The translations under genes were made by a program, and so were the position numbers. The notes below the pieces were generated by a model, which ran no database searches, had not been told where the DNA came from, and was given only the letters and a program-made list of their open reading frames with translations. This document shows, piece by piece, positions 49,274 through 58,574 of a stretch of 64,000 nt of DNA; position 1 is the stretch's first letter, and the number at the start of each line of letters is the position of its first letter. Origin of the DNA: Candidatus Caldatribacterium sp. (GTDB lineage: Bacteria; Atribacterota; Atribacteria; Atribacterales; Caldatribacteriaceae); assembly GCA_028275365.1 (NCBI GenBank), contig JAPWUU010000001.1, positions 38,208-102,207 of the forward strand, read 5' to 3'.

Positions 49274-50569
49274 GTGACCGACCAGACAGTGGCTTCGCTG
49301 TACCGGGTATCATTCCGAAGCGAGGAAATTCAGGTGACCCCGAAGGAACGGGAAATCCTCCGGGCTCTGGCCCGCAGGGTTCGGGAGCTCTCGGAACTCC
49401 CGGAGCAGGAGGAGAAACGCAGACTCTGGTACCGCCACAACGCCCTTGAGCGAACCCGCCCGGTAATCTTCTGTGATCCTGAAAACGGCTGGAACGAAAT
49501 CATCCCACCCCAGAGCCTGCAGTGTGAGGGGAGGCTTGCCCGCCACTGGGAGATGTGGCTTCGGAAAGAAATCTTCTGGGGAGAGTCCATGGGGGACGAT
49601 AAAGTAATTGAGCCCTACTTCGACGTTCCCTATATGTACGAGGAAACCGGCTGGGGTCTTGAGGAAAGAATCGTGAAGGTGGAAGCCTGGGGCTCATACC
49701 GCTGGGACCCCCCGCTCAAGGATTACCGGGACATGGAGAAACTCCGCTTTCCCGAAATCCACATCGATGAGGAGGCCAGTGAGAAACTCCTCAACCTTGC
49801 CCAGGAGGTTTTCGGGGACATCCTCATCGTCCGGAGGAAGACTGTCTGGTGGTGGACGCTGGGTATGACCTGGACCCTGGTGAACCTGCGGGGGCTGGAA
49901 CAGATCATGCTTGATATGTACGACCATCCCCGGGAACTCCACGAGCTCATGGCCTTCCTCCGGGATGGGCACCTGAGAAAGCTCGATTTCCTCGAGCAAC
50001 ACAACCTCCTCTCCCTGAATAACGACGGAACGTACGTGGGCTCAGGAGGCTTTGGATACACCACAGAACTCCCCCAGAAGGACTTCGACGGGGTGCACGT
50101 GCGCACCATCGACATGTGGGGGTTTGCCGAGAGCCAGGAGACCTGTTACGTTTCTCCCGAGATGTTCGAAGAGTTCATTTTCCCCTACCAGTACGCTATC
50201 CTTGAGCGCTTTGGTCTCAACTGCTACGGGTGCTGTGAACCGTTGCACTCCCGCTGGCACGTGGTGAAGCGGTTCCCCAGCCTTCGGCGGGTTTCCGTTT
50301 CCCCCTGGGCAGACCTCAGGAAAATGGCGGAGTACCTGGGGAGAGAGTACATCTACTCCATGAAGCCGAGTCCCTCCGACCTTGCGGTTCCGCGCATTGA
50401 TGAAGAGCACATCCGGAAGAAACTCCGTGAAGCCCTGGAAATCACCAAAGATTGCTGTGTGGAAGTCATCATGAAGGACAACCACACAATCGGCGGCAAT
50501 CCGGAGAACGTCATTGCCTGGTGCCGGATAGCAAAAGAAGAGGCGGAGAGGGTTGCCTCTTCCCGGTGA
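49274..50569 (+). CDS. UroD-superfamily-like protein (divergent)
   Basis: CCEPLHSRWHVVKRFPSLRRVSVSPWADLRKMAEYLG...HTIGGNPENVIAWCRIAKE; GTG start with GGGAGGTGA RBS. Confidence 0.65.
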   Translation: MTDQTVASLYRVSFRSEEIQVTPKEREILRALARRVRELSELPEQEEKRRLWYRHNALERTRPVIFCDPENGWNEIIPPQSLQCEGRLARHWEMWLRKEIFWGESMGDDKVIEPYFDVPYMYEETGWGLEERIVKVEAWGSYRWDPPLKDYRDMEKLRFPEIHIDEEASEKLLNLAQEVFGDILIVRRKTVWWWTLGMTWTLVNLRGLEQIMLDMYDHPRELHELMAFLRDGHLRKLDFLEQHNLLSLNNDGTYVGSGGFGYTTELPQKDFDGVHVRTIDMWGFAESQETCYVSPEMFEEFIFPYQYAILERFGLNCYGCCEPLHSRWHVVKRFPSLRRVSVSPWADLRKMAEYLGREYIYSMKPSPSDLAVPRIDEEHIRKKLREALEITKDCCVEVIMKDNHTIGGNPENVIAWCRIAKEEAERVASSR

Positions 50570-50617
50570 CTCGTCCTCTATAATAGAGGGGATAACTGGA
50601 AAAGGGGTGAAGAAGAG

Positions 50618-52669
50618 ATGGGAGCATCGTTAGAGCAACTTGCGGTCAACACCATTCGCATGCTGGCTCTGGATGCCATCCAGAGAGCAAAGTCCGGGCA
50701 TCCAGGTCTTCCGCTTGGGGCCGCACCCATTGGGTATGTTCTCTTCCGACGGTTTCTCAAGCACAGCCCGAAAAACCCTCAGTGGTTCAACCGGGACCGT
50801 TTTATTCTCTCTGCTGGTCATGGGTCGGCCATGCTCTACGCCCTGCTGTACCTCTGTGGGTACGAAAAGATGAGCCTTGAAGAGCTCAGGAATTTCCGCC
50901 AGTGGGGAAGCCACACGCCTGGGCATCCAGAACGGTGCGTGGGGTGCGGCATAGAGACCACTACCGGGCCTCTGGGACAGGGGTTTGCCACCGGAGTCGG
51001 TGTGGCCATTGCCGAGGCGCATCTTGCTGCACGTTTCAACCGTCCTGGCTTTCCCGTCATCGACCACTACACCTATGCGCTGGTGAGCGATGGCGACCTT
51101 ATGGAGGGTGTGGCCTACGAAGCTGCGTCTTTAGCAGGACATCTGAAGCTTGGGAAACTCATTTACCTCTACGATAACAACCACATCAGTCTCTCGGGGG
51201 AGACGCGTATCTGCTTTACCGAGGACGTGAAGGCCCGTTTTCTTGCTCTGGGGTGGCAGGTCCTTGAGGTTGAGGACGGGAACGACCTTGCCGCTTTAAG
51301 CCGGGCTATTGAAGAGGCCAGGAGAGACACCGAACACCCCTCGCTCATCATGGTGACGACGCACATCGGGTATGGAAGCCCAAAGCAGGACACCTTTGAG
51401 GTCCACGGTGCTCCCCTGAAGCCAGAAGAGGCTGTGGCAACCAAGAAGTTCTTTGGCTGGCCTCTTGAGCCTGAATTCTACGTCCCCGAAGAGGTCCTCG
51501 CTCACATGCGGGAGGTTGTCCGTGAGGGAGAAGAAAAGGAGCGGGAATGGCAAAGGCTCTTTGAGGCCTATTCCCGGGAGTATCCGAAAGAGGCGGGAGC
51601 CCTCAGGATGATGATGGAGGGGAAGCTCCCACCAGACTGGGATAAGGATTTGCCGGTGTTTGAGCCGGGTGCTGGGCCGGTGGCTACCCGCTCTGTGGGT
51701 GGGAAGATCCTGAACATCCTGGCTGACCGGATTCCTGGCCTCATCGGGGGTTCTGCGGATCTTGACCCCTCCACCAATACCGTTTTGAAAGGCAAGGGGA
51801 GCTTCCAGGCGCCTGCGTCCGTACCCTCCGGGACCCAGGGACTTGTCGATGGACCCATCGGGTACGAGGGCCGGAACATCGCCTTTGGTGTGCGAGAACA
51901 CGCCATGGGAGCCATCCTGAATGGTATGGCTATCCATGGGGGGCTCATCCCCTTTGGGGCAACCTTTTTCGTGTTCTCCGACTACATGCGTCCTGCGGTG
52001 CGCATTGCGGCCCTCTCCCATTGCAAGGTCATTTACGTGTGGACCCATGACTCGGTGGGTGTGGGAGAAGATGGTCCCACACACCAGCCGGTGGAACACC
52101 TCATGAGTTTTCGGGTTATGCCGAACATAGTGTGCATTCGCCCTGCCGACGCCAATGAAACCCGGGAGGCCTGGAAGGTAGCCATTGAGCGGCAGGGAGG
52201 GCCGGTAGCACTCATCCTCACGCGGCAGAACGTTCCGGTCATCGACCAGAGCAAGTTCGGGAAAGCCGAGGGCCTGAGGAAGGGAGCGTATATCCTGGCC
52301 GACAACTCCCAGGGCAATCCGGAGCTCATCCTCATCGCTTCGGGTTCTGAAGTCCACGTGGCCCTTGAGGCTTATGAGAAACTCGCTCAGGAAGGCGTAA
52401 AGGTGAGGGTTGTGAGCATGCCCTCTTTTGAGCTTTTCGAGGAACAACCGAAGAGCTACCAGGAGGAGATCCTCCCTCCCGGCGTGAAGAAGCGGATTGC
52501 CATCGAGGCTGGAGCAACCCTGGGGTGGTACAGGTATGTCGGGACGGAAGGAGAGGTCATCGGCATCGACTGCTTTGGCGCCTCGGCACCTGGGAAAACC
52601 GTGCTTGAGAAGCTTGGTATCAGCGTGGAGAATCTCCTTGCAAGGGCTAAGGCTATGCTTTCCCGGTGA
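50618..52669 (+). CDS. tkt: Transketolase
   Basis: [66 protein letters not shown]. Confidence 0.95.
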   Translation: MGASLEQLAVNTIRMLALDAIQRAKSGHPGLPLGAAPIGYVLFRRFLKHSPKNPQWFNRDRFILSAGHGSAMLYALLYLCGYEKMSLEELRNFRQWGSHTPGHPERCVGCGIETTTGPLGQGFATGVGVAIAEAHLAARFNRPGFPVIDHYTYALVSDGDLMEGVAYEAASLAGHLKLGKLIYLYDNNHISLSGETRICFTEDVKARFLALGWQVLEVEDGNDLAALSRAIEEARRDTEHPSLIMVTTHIGYGSPKQDTFEVHGAPLKPEEAVATKKFFGWPLEPEFYVPEEVLAHMREVVREGEEKEREWQRLFEAYSREYPKEAGALRMMMEGKLPPDWDKDLPVFEPGAGPVATRSVGGKILNILADRIPGLIGGSADLDPSTNTVLKGKGSFQAPASVPSGTQGLVDGPIGYEGRNIAFGVREHAMGAILNGMAIHGGLIPFGATFFVFSDYMRPAVRIAALSHCKVIYVWTHDSVGVGEDGPTHQPVEHLMSFRVMPNIVCIRPADANETREAWKVAIERQGGPVALILTRQNVPVIDQSKFGKAEGLRKGAYILADNSQGNPELILIASGSEVHVALEAYEKLAQEGVKVRVVSMPSFELFEEQPKSYQEEILPPGVKKRIAIEAGATLGWYRYVGTEGEVIGIDCFGASAPGKTVLEKLGISVENLLARAKAMLSR

Positions 52670-52698
52670 GGTTTTTCCGTTGACCTCACCGGGCTTTT
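52662..52698 (+). terminator. Hairpin terminator overlapping transketolase stop codon
   Basis: CCCGGTGAGGT-ttttccgttg-ACCTCACCGGG then cTTTT. Confidence 0.6.
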
Positions 52699-52734
52699 CT
52701 GCTAATTTTCTTGCCGAAAGGGAGGATGTGGTGT

Positions 52735-54030
52735 ATGAGCGCAAAACGACTGGCAATTCTCGTTGGCGGAGGTCCTGCGCCTGGTATTAACGGTGTCATC
52801 GGTTCAGTGACCATCGCTGCCCGGAAGAAGGGCCTTGAGGTAGTCGGGATCTATGACGGCTTCAAGTGGATTTCGAGTTCTTCCTTTGACCCTGCGGTAC
52901 ACACCGTTCCTCTTGACATTTCCCGTGTTTCCCGGATTCATCTTGAAGGTGGGTCTATTCTCCGTACCGCCCGGGATAGCCTCATCAAGGGAGGAACCGT
53001 TGACGAAGCCAAGGTGGCGAATGTCCGGAAGGTCATGGAGTCCCTCAACGTGGGGTATCTCGTTACCATCGGTGGGGACGATACGGCCTTCAGTGCAAGC
53101 ATTGTTGCCAGGGCCATGGAAGGGAGACTCTTTGTCGCCCATGTCCCCAAAACCATCGACAACGACTTGCCTCTTCCCGGCGACATGCCCACCTTCGGTT
53201 TCCAGACTGCCCGGGAGGTGGCTACCGGCATTGTGAAGAACCTCATGGAGGATGCCCGAACGACGAACCGCTGGTACTTTGTGGTCATCATGGGTCGTTC
53301 TGCAGGCCACCTTGCTCTGGGAACGGGGAAGGCTGCAGGAGCCACCCTCACAATTATCCCCGAGGAGTTTGGCGATCGGAAGGTCAGGGTGGAGGATGTC
53401 TGCGATATTATCGAAGCCGCAATGATTAAACGGAAGGCCCTTGGTCGGGACGATGGCATTGCCATTGTGGCAGAGGGTGTGGCGCTGAAGTTTGGGGATG
53501 TGGAGGAGATTGAGAGAATCCTTGGAAAGTCTATCCCCCGTGACCCCCATGGCCATGTGCGTCTTGCTGAGGTCCCCCTTGGGGAGCTTTTGAAAAACGA
53601 AATCACCCGGAGGTTTGAGGAGCGAGGGAAGAAAATCACCATCGTCACCAAGGACGTGGGGTATGAACTCCGCTGCGCTCCCCCAATTCCCTTTGACATT
53701 GAGTACACCAGGGACCTGGGGTATGGAGCTGTGGAGTACCTCTTAAGCGGAAGCTATAGCGAGGAGATGAAGCAGAAAGGTGCCATGATGAGCATCCTGA
53801 ACGGAAAGCTCAATCCCATCCCCTTCGACGAGATTATGGATCCTGTCACGGGACGGACCCGTGTTCGCACGGTGGACATCACCTCCTACGCCTACCAGGT
53901 GGCTCGCTCGTACATGATTCGCCTCGAAAAAGAGGACCTGGAGAATCCCGAGTTCGTGGCTTCCATGGCAAAAGCTGCGAACATGGATGTGGAATCCTTT
54001 ACGAAGCGCTTCGGACACCTTGTCTCTTGA
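52735..54030 (+). CDS. 6-phosphofructokinase, PPi-dependent type
   Basis: LVGGGPAPGINGVIG, TIGGDDTAFSA (GGDD), PKTIDNDLPLPG. Confidence 0.88.
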   Translation: MSAKRLAILVGGGPAPGINGVIGSVTIAARKKGLEVVGIYDGFKWISSSSFDPAVHTVPLDISRVSRIHLEGGSILRTARDSLIKGGTVDEAKVANVRKVMESLNVGYLVTIGGDDTAFSASIVARAMEGRLFVAHVPKTIDNDLPLPGDMPTFGFQTAREVATGIVKNLMEDARTTNRWYFVVIMGRSAGHLALGTGKAAGATLTIIPEEFGDRKVRVEDVCDIIEAAMIKRKALGRDDGIAIVAEGVALKFGDVEEIERILGKSIPRDPHGHVRLAEVPLGELLKNEITRRFEERGKKITIVTKDVGYELRCAPPIPFDIEYTRDLGYGAVEYLLSGSYSEEMKQKGAMMSILNGKLNPIPFDEIMDPVTGRTRVRTVDITSYAYQVARSYMIRLEKEDLENPEFVASMAKAANMDVESFTKRFGHLVS

Positions 54031-56284
54031 AGCCTTTGGAGAGAGGGGAGAACGATACGTATCCCCTCTCTCCTTTGTCCAGTACCCCATCTTCTGGGTT
54101 GCCCTCAGTGTCACCTTGGGATTTGTCGTGGGAACGCTCCTTCGGTTTCCCTTTCTCCCCCTTTGTATTCTCCTTGGGGGGCTTTGTACCGCTCAGGTAC
54201 TCTCTCTGCCTTCCCGTGCCTTTGTGCTCTTTACCCTCGCGGGCTTTGGGGTCTTCGGGATGCTTTTCTCCTCCGTGGTTCTGGACCTTCCCGGAGAGTT
54301 CTTCCGGGGTAAGGAAGGCCAGAACCTCGTCCTTGAGGGGTATGTTGTCGAGAAGGACGGGAGGTTTATCCTTGTCCATCTTCGGGGCTTCCCGGTGTAC
54401 TCGCCGGGGGTTCTTCTCCGGGGGAAGGAAACTGTCCTCCAGCCGCTTCTTTACCACAAGGTGGAGGTTACCGGAATCTTCCGCGGATTTCCTTCTTGCG
54501 CGAATCCTGGAGGGCGAAACCTGCGGGAACACTTCCGAAAAAGGAGAATTGTCGGGTACCTTGAGGTGCAGGAGGTTTCGCCTTCTCCTTCTCAGATCCT
54601 GTGGTTTGCCTTTCTCCGCTGGGTACATGAAAAAAGAGGAATTTTTCTCGATCGCTGGCGCCATCTCCTTCTTGAAACCTCCCCTCTTTTCAACGCCCTC
54701 CTTTTCGGCGTTCGAGACGAAGAGTTCCTGCAAACATTCCCCCTCCTCCGGGAAATCGGCGTGTACCACCTCTTCTGTGTTTCGGGTTTCCACATGGCAC
54801 TTCTTGGGACGCTGCTTTTCTCCATGTTCCAGCGCCTCCTTCCCCGGCGGATGATACTCTTCGGTGTGCTTCCTTTCACCTTCCTGTACCTTGCTTTCTG
54901 CGGTTTTGTGGCCTCGGCATCCAGGGCCTGGATCATGGCGAGTCTTTTGCTTTTGGGCAGAAGGCTTGGGCGTACGGTGACCACGATGGGAGTACTTTGC
55001 AGTGCTTTCCTGGTGATGTTCCTGCTGCAGCCGGAGATGCTCTTTCTCCCCGGTGCACAGCTCTCCTTTGCCTCCACAGTGGGCATTGCTGTGTTTGCCG
55101 CTTTTCTCCCTCGCCGGAAGGAACACAGGAAGTGGCGGGAGCTCTTCTCCCGGTACGTTCTTGGGGTTCTACTTGCCACCGCTTCCGCCACCTTTGCCAG
55201 TTTCCCCTTCCTTGTGGGGAACCGGTTCTCCTTGAGTTCCCTTGTCTTTCTGGGTAACCTCGTTGCGCTTCCCCTCGTTGAGGGGGTGCTTTTCCTCGGA
55301 CTCTGGACGCCTGTTTTGGGGGCCTTTGTCTACGGGCGTCTTTTGCTGGGGTTCTGCCTCCGTTGCCTTTTGCGGATGCTCTTTGGGGTGTCGGTGTTTC
55401 TCCAGAATTCCGTGCCCCACTGGGTTGCCGACTTTTCCAGAGGGCGCGATGCCCTCTGGGGAATGGTCGTCTGGGGGACTATCTTTGTCCTCTGGATTGC
55501 TGCTCTCACCAGGAAACGGGTGTTACTCTTCTTTTCCCTCTGTCCCGTTCTCGGAGGCCTGGTTCTCGGTTCCCTGTGGTTTCCGAAAACGAGCTTCCTG
55601 GTGTTCGACGTCGGTCAGGGTCTTGCCTGTGGATTGTTTGAAGGGAATACTGGGGTATTCATTGACACCGGAGGAATCATCCGGGGGTATGGCAATGTAG
55701 GGGAGAGCATCCTACTCCCTTTTCTACGCTTTCGGGGGATTACCGAAATCCGGGGTATCTTTCTCACCCACGGACACAGGGACCATGCAGGAGGCGTGAC
55801 GGCACTGCAAAAGGTGTTCCCGGAGGCTCCCTGTTTTTCGCCTGCGGATTTTTCTTCCCCGACCCGCCTGCGGCTTTCACCCCACATTCTCCTTGAGGTT
55901 TTTCCGGTCTCTGATGGAGGGGAAAGGGCAGTGGTGTACCGCCTGCACACTCCCTACGGTCGGGTGCTCATTTGTGGGGATGCGGAAGGAATTTTCGAGG
56001 AGATAGCTCCCCGTGATCCCTCTCTGCTCAGGGCAGAGGTTCTGGTGCTTCCCCATCACGGGAGTTACAATACCTCTCTGGAAGCACTCATTCGGGCTTC
56101 GGATTGCCTGTGGGCGGTCATTTCTGTGGGGGAGAATCCCTATGGGCACCCTGACCCCCGCACGGTGGCGCTCCTTGAGAAATTGAGGGTACCGTACTTT
56201 ATCACAAAACGGGATGGAGCGGTAGAGTTTTACCCTCTTTTCCGCCGGGGGAGGATACGGAGATTTGGGAAAGCAGCGATTTGA
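53987..56284 (+). CDS. comEC: ComEC/Rec2 family DNA internalization protein; true start probably downstream of 53987
   Basis: Competence core (LFGVRDEEFLQTFPLLREIGVYHLFCVSGFHMALLGTLL) and C-terminal MBL domain (LTHGHRDHAGGV, LPHHGSYNTS). Confidence 0.9.
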   Translation: MWNPLRSASDTLSLEAFGERGERYVSPLSFVQYPIFWVALSVTLGFVVGTLLRFPFLPLCILLGGLCTAQVLSLPSRAFVLFTLAGFGVFGMLFSSVVLDLPGEFFRGKEGQNLVLEGYVVEKDGRFILVHLRGFPVYSPGVLLRGKETVLQPLLYHKVEVTGIFRGFPSCANPGGRNLREHFRKRRIVGYLEVQEVSPSPSQILWFAFLRWVHEKRGIFLDRWRHLLLETSPLFNALLFGVRDEEFLQTFPLLREIGVYHLFCVSGFHMALLGTLLFSMFQRLLPRRMILFGVLPFTFLYLAFCGFVASASRAWIMASLLLLGRRLGRTVTTMGVLCSAFLVMFLLQPEMLFLPGAQLSFASTVGIAVFAAFLPRRKEHRKWRELFSRYVLGVLLATASATFASFPFLVGNRFSLSSLVFLGNLVALPLVEGVLFLGLWTPVLGAFVYGRLLLGFCLRCLLRMLFGVSVFLQNSVPHWVADFSRGRDALWGMVVWGTIFVLWIAALTRKRVLLFFSLCPVLGGLVLGSLWFPKTSFLVFDVGQGLACGLFEGNTGVFIDTGGIIRGYGNVGESILLPFLRFRGITEIRGIFLTHGHRDHAGGVTALQKVFPEAPCFSPADFSSPTRLRLSPHILLEVFPVSDGGERAVVYRLHTPYGRVLICGDAEGIFEEIAPRDPSLLRAEVLVLPHHGSYNTSLEALIRASDCLWAVISVGENPYGHPDPRTVALLEKLRVPYFITKRDGAVEFYPLFRRGRIRRFGKAAI

Positions 56285-57218
56285 AGACTGGCTTTCGGGA
56301 AATCTTGGGGGTCGTTTCTTCATCCTTGAGCGGCGGGTGAACCAGGCGCGTTTTGAAAACTGGTATGTTCCCGAAATCCTTCGAAAACTCGGGGCTTCCA
56401 GGGTATTTTGGGTGCGAAAGCTTAAGGAGTGGGAGGAAAGGGCAAAGGAGTTCTCTTCTCCCTCGCTTTTCCCCGAAAGGGAGGTTTGCTTTCTGGACCA
56501 CCTTGACGAGGGGGAGGTGCTCCACGTCTTTCGTGAGACGTCCCGGTACCCTGAGGTGTACTTTTTCTTCCTTCCAGGTAGTGACCTTAAGGGGACGGGG
56601 TGGTCAAGGATTCCCTGGATTGTGGTGGAAGAGAGCAGGGAGGTCCTGCAGCATTTTCTCCAGGGTGAAGCGGCCCGGCTTGGTCTTTCGTTCGGGAAAG
56701 GAGTTGAGGAGAGCCTTCTTCGCCTTTTTGAGGAGTACGAACTTCAGGAAACGGAGATTGTGAGTTTTCTCGAGGGATTTCGGGGCAGAAGAGTCCAGAG
56801 AGAAGACGTTGAGGCCTTCTTTGAGAAGAACGAGAAGGTCCTGCTTTTTCGTTTCCTTGACTTCCTTGGAGAGAGGAACACCTCCCTGGCCCTGCAGTAC
56901 GCATACCGCTTGGTTGGCCAGGGATTTCCCTTACCCCTTCTTGTGACTCACCTGGCGCGGCGATTCCGGCTTCTCGCTCAGGTGTTCGAAAAGGGGGAAA
57001 CCCAAAGGGACCTCTGGCAGGGGAAGGAAGTGAATCCTTTCGAAATGAAGAAAATCCAGAAGATGAAAGACGCCTTTGGTCCCGCCGATATCCCACGAAT
57101 TTTTGCCACACTCAGGACGGCCGACAGGCTCCTAAAGACTCAGAGTATTGATCCGCGCCTTTTCTGCGTCCTCCTTGTGACCGGGATCACGCAGTCTGAG
57201 AAGCCATTGCCCGGTTGA
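56265..57218 (+). CDS. holA: DNA polymerase III delta subunit-like (HolA)
   Basis: HolA-like C-terminal region LQYAYRLVGQGFPLPLLVTHLARRFRLLAQV; conserved comEC-holA-rpsT order. Confidence 0.78.
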   Translation: MGKQRFEDWLSGNLGGRFFILERRVNQARFENWYVPEILRKLGASRVFWVRKLKEWEERAKEFSSPSLFPEREVCFLDHLDEGEVLHVFRETSRYPEVYFFFLPGSDLKGTGWSRIPWIVVEESREVLQHFLQGEAARLGLSFGKGVEESLLRLFEEYELQETEIVSFLEGFRGRRVQREDVEAFFEKNEKVLLFRFLDFLGERNTSLALQYAYRLVGQGFPLPLLVTHLARRFRLLAQVFEKGETQRDLWQGKEVNPFEMKKIQKMKDAFGPADIPRIFATLRTADRLLKTQSIDPRLFCVLLVTGITQSEKPLPG

Positions 57219-57465
57219 GTTTCTGGGTGAGCCGTGACTTGATGCGAGCTGCCTTGTTCCTGTGGAAGACCCCTTTGCTCACCGCCATATCAACCCGTTT
57301 GTACACTTCGCTGAGGAAGGTCCGTGCCTCGTCAATCTTCCCTGTTTCCAGAAGCTTCAGGAATTTCTTGATGTAGGTTTTCGTTGTTGATTTGATGGCT
57401 TTGTTCCGGAGTCTCCGTTTCTCACTTTTCCGCAGGTTTTTCCACGCAGACTTTGTATTTGGCAT
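57187..57465 (-). CDS. rpsT: 30S ribosomal protein S20
   Basis: MPNTKSAWKNLRKSEKRRLRNKAIKSTTKT...VDMAVSKGVFHRNKAARIKSRLTQKLN. Confidence 0.95.
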   Translation of the reverse strand: MPNTKSAWKNLRKSEKRRLRNKAIKSTTKTYIKKFLKLLETGKIDEARTFLSEVYKRVDMAVSKGVFHRNKAARIKSRLTQKLNRAMASQTA

Positions 57466-57658
57466 GATTCCACCCCTCATTATCCAGGAAATAAGACGAT
57501 GCCAATTGTAACATGGAAGGCCAGGGTTTGCAACCTCTGGTGTCGGTGTACACCGTATTAGACTGGGAGCTTTCGTCTTCGGCGCAGTCTCTCCGAGAAA
57601 TTCTCCCGTGATGAGAGGATTATAATAGCGATGGGATCACGGGGAGAGGGGAAACCTG

Positions 57659-58246
57659 ATGGCCTTCACGAGGATTGTTCCCGAGATCGGTCCACGGGGG
57701 AAGGGCGTTACCCTGTGGGGAGTACTTTTGGTTCTCTCCCTGCTGCTTTTTGTGGGATGCACCCTCTCGGTGAGGGTTCGGGTAGGGGAGACCGCCAGTG
57801 TGCGTTTGGGCAAAGGGATCGAACTCGAAGGAGGGGATTTTTCCCTCTTCTTCCGAGACGTCCTCGAGGATTCGCGCTGCCCCCAAGGAGTGGAGTGCTT
57901 TTGGGAAGGTAGGGTTGTTGCTCTGTTCGACGTTCAGGGGAATGCAACGGAGGTTGAGCTTGTTGAGTCCAAACTTCCCAAAGCATTGCCTTTTGGGTCA
58001 TACTGTGTCGTGTTTCTGGGCGTTTTTCCTCCACGGACTTCTTTAACCCTTCCGGCAAAGGATGAGTATCGAGTTGTTCTGAGAATAGAACAATGCACAC
58101 TGGAGAGCCCAGGACTGAAAGTTCCGGGGATTCCTTCCGGTTTGCCGGCTAACCTTAGCTCAAAGGCGCCTTTCCTCTACACAAATTTTCCCAAAAATTT
58201 TTTTCTCCCCCCCTTGACAAGAAAAAGGAGAGGGTGTATCCTATAA
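57659..58246 (+). CDS. Putative lipoprotein/secreted protein with SRCPxxVxCxWxG motif; 3' end runs into the downstream promoter
   Basis: LLVLSLLLFVGC lipobox-like; DSRCPQGVECFWEGRVVALFDV. Confidence 0.55.
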   Translation: MAFTRIVPEIGPRGKGVTLWGVLLVLSLLLFVGCTLSVRVRVGETASVRLGKGIELEGGDFSLFFRDVLEDSRCPQGVECFWEGRVVALFDVQGNATEVELVESKLPKALPFGSYCVVFLGVFPPRTSLTLPAKDEYRVVLRIEQCTLESPGLKVPGIPSGLPANLSSKAPFLYTNFPKNFFLPPLTRKRRGCIL

Positions 58247-58247
58247 T
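58214..58247 (+). promoter_or_regulatory. Promoter of candidate ncRNA
   Basis: TTGACA (58214-58219), 17-nt spacer, TATCCT (58237-58242); alternative -10 TATAAT at 58242-58247. Confidence 0.6.
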
Positions 58248-58249
58248 CG

Positions 58250-58390
58250 CCATGGGTTCCGAGGAATCGGAAGGTGGCTTGGGACCCTCCAGAGTCCCCC
58301 CGAAAGAGGGGATGAGGAGGAAGCCCGTAAAGAGGCGCAATGCCTCCTGAAAGCACCGGAAGGTTCGTTGGAGCCCATGGTTCTTTTTTA
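58250..58390 (+). ncRNA. Candidate structured small RNA, class not recognised
   Basis: CCATGGGTTCC pairs with GGAGCCCATGG (11 bp), inner helices GAATC/GGTTC and GGTG(g)CTT/AAGCACC, symmetric GGAA/GGAA loop, then TTCTTTTTT. Confidence 0.6.
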
Positions 58391-58504
58391 CCCCTGTTTT
58401 CCGCAGGTTCCGGACAGGAACCTCTGGAGTTTCCTCCCAGGTGTCACCTGTGGAGTTCTCAACAGGAGAAGCCCCGAGTTCACCCATCTTCTCCGTGCCG
58501 GAGG

Positions 58505-58523
58505 CCCGGCTTTTAAGCCTGGG
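58505..58523 (+). other. Candidate left-end subterminal hairpin of the TnpB element
   Basis: CCCGGCTTTTAAGCCTGGG, similar in sequence to the right-end hairpin at 59694-59714. Confidence 0.4.
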
Positions 58524-58574
58524 GAGGAAGGCGTGGTTGACACCTTTTTCAAAAGCGGTACGTAACATGAAACT

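Noticed and set aside
51296-52756. 486-aa minus-strand ORF
   Set aside because: Antisense to transketolase; shadow ORF.
58251-58349. Short ORF MGSEESEGGLGPSRVPPKEGMRRKPVKRRNAS within the ncRNA
   Set aside because: No plausible RBS, and the sequence is better explained by nested base pairing.
58214-58390. Calling the ncRNA 6S, SRP or RNase P RNA
   Set aside because: Size and promoter fit several classes, but I could not match class-specific conserved motifs, so the class is left open.
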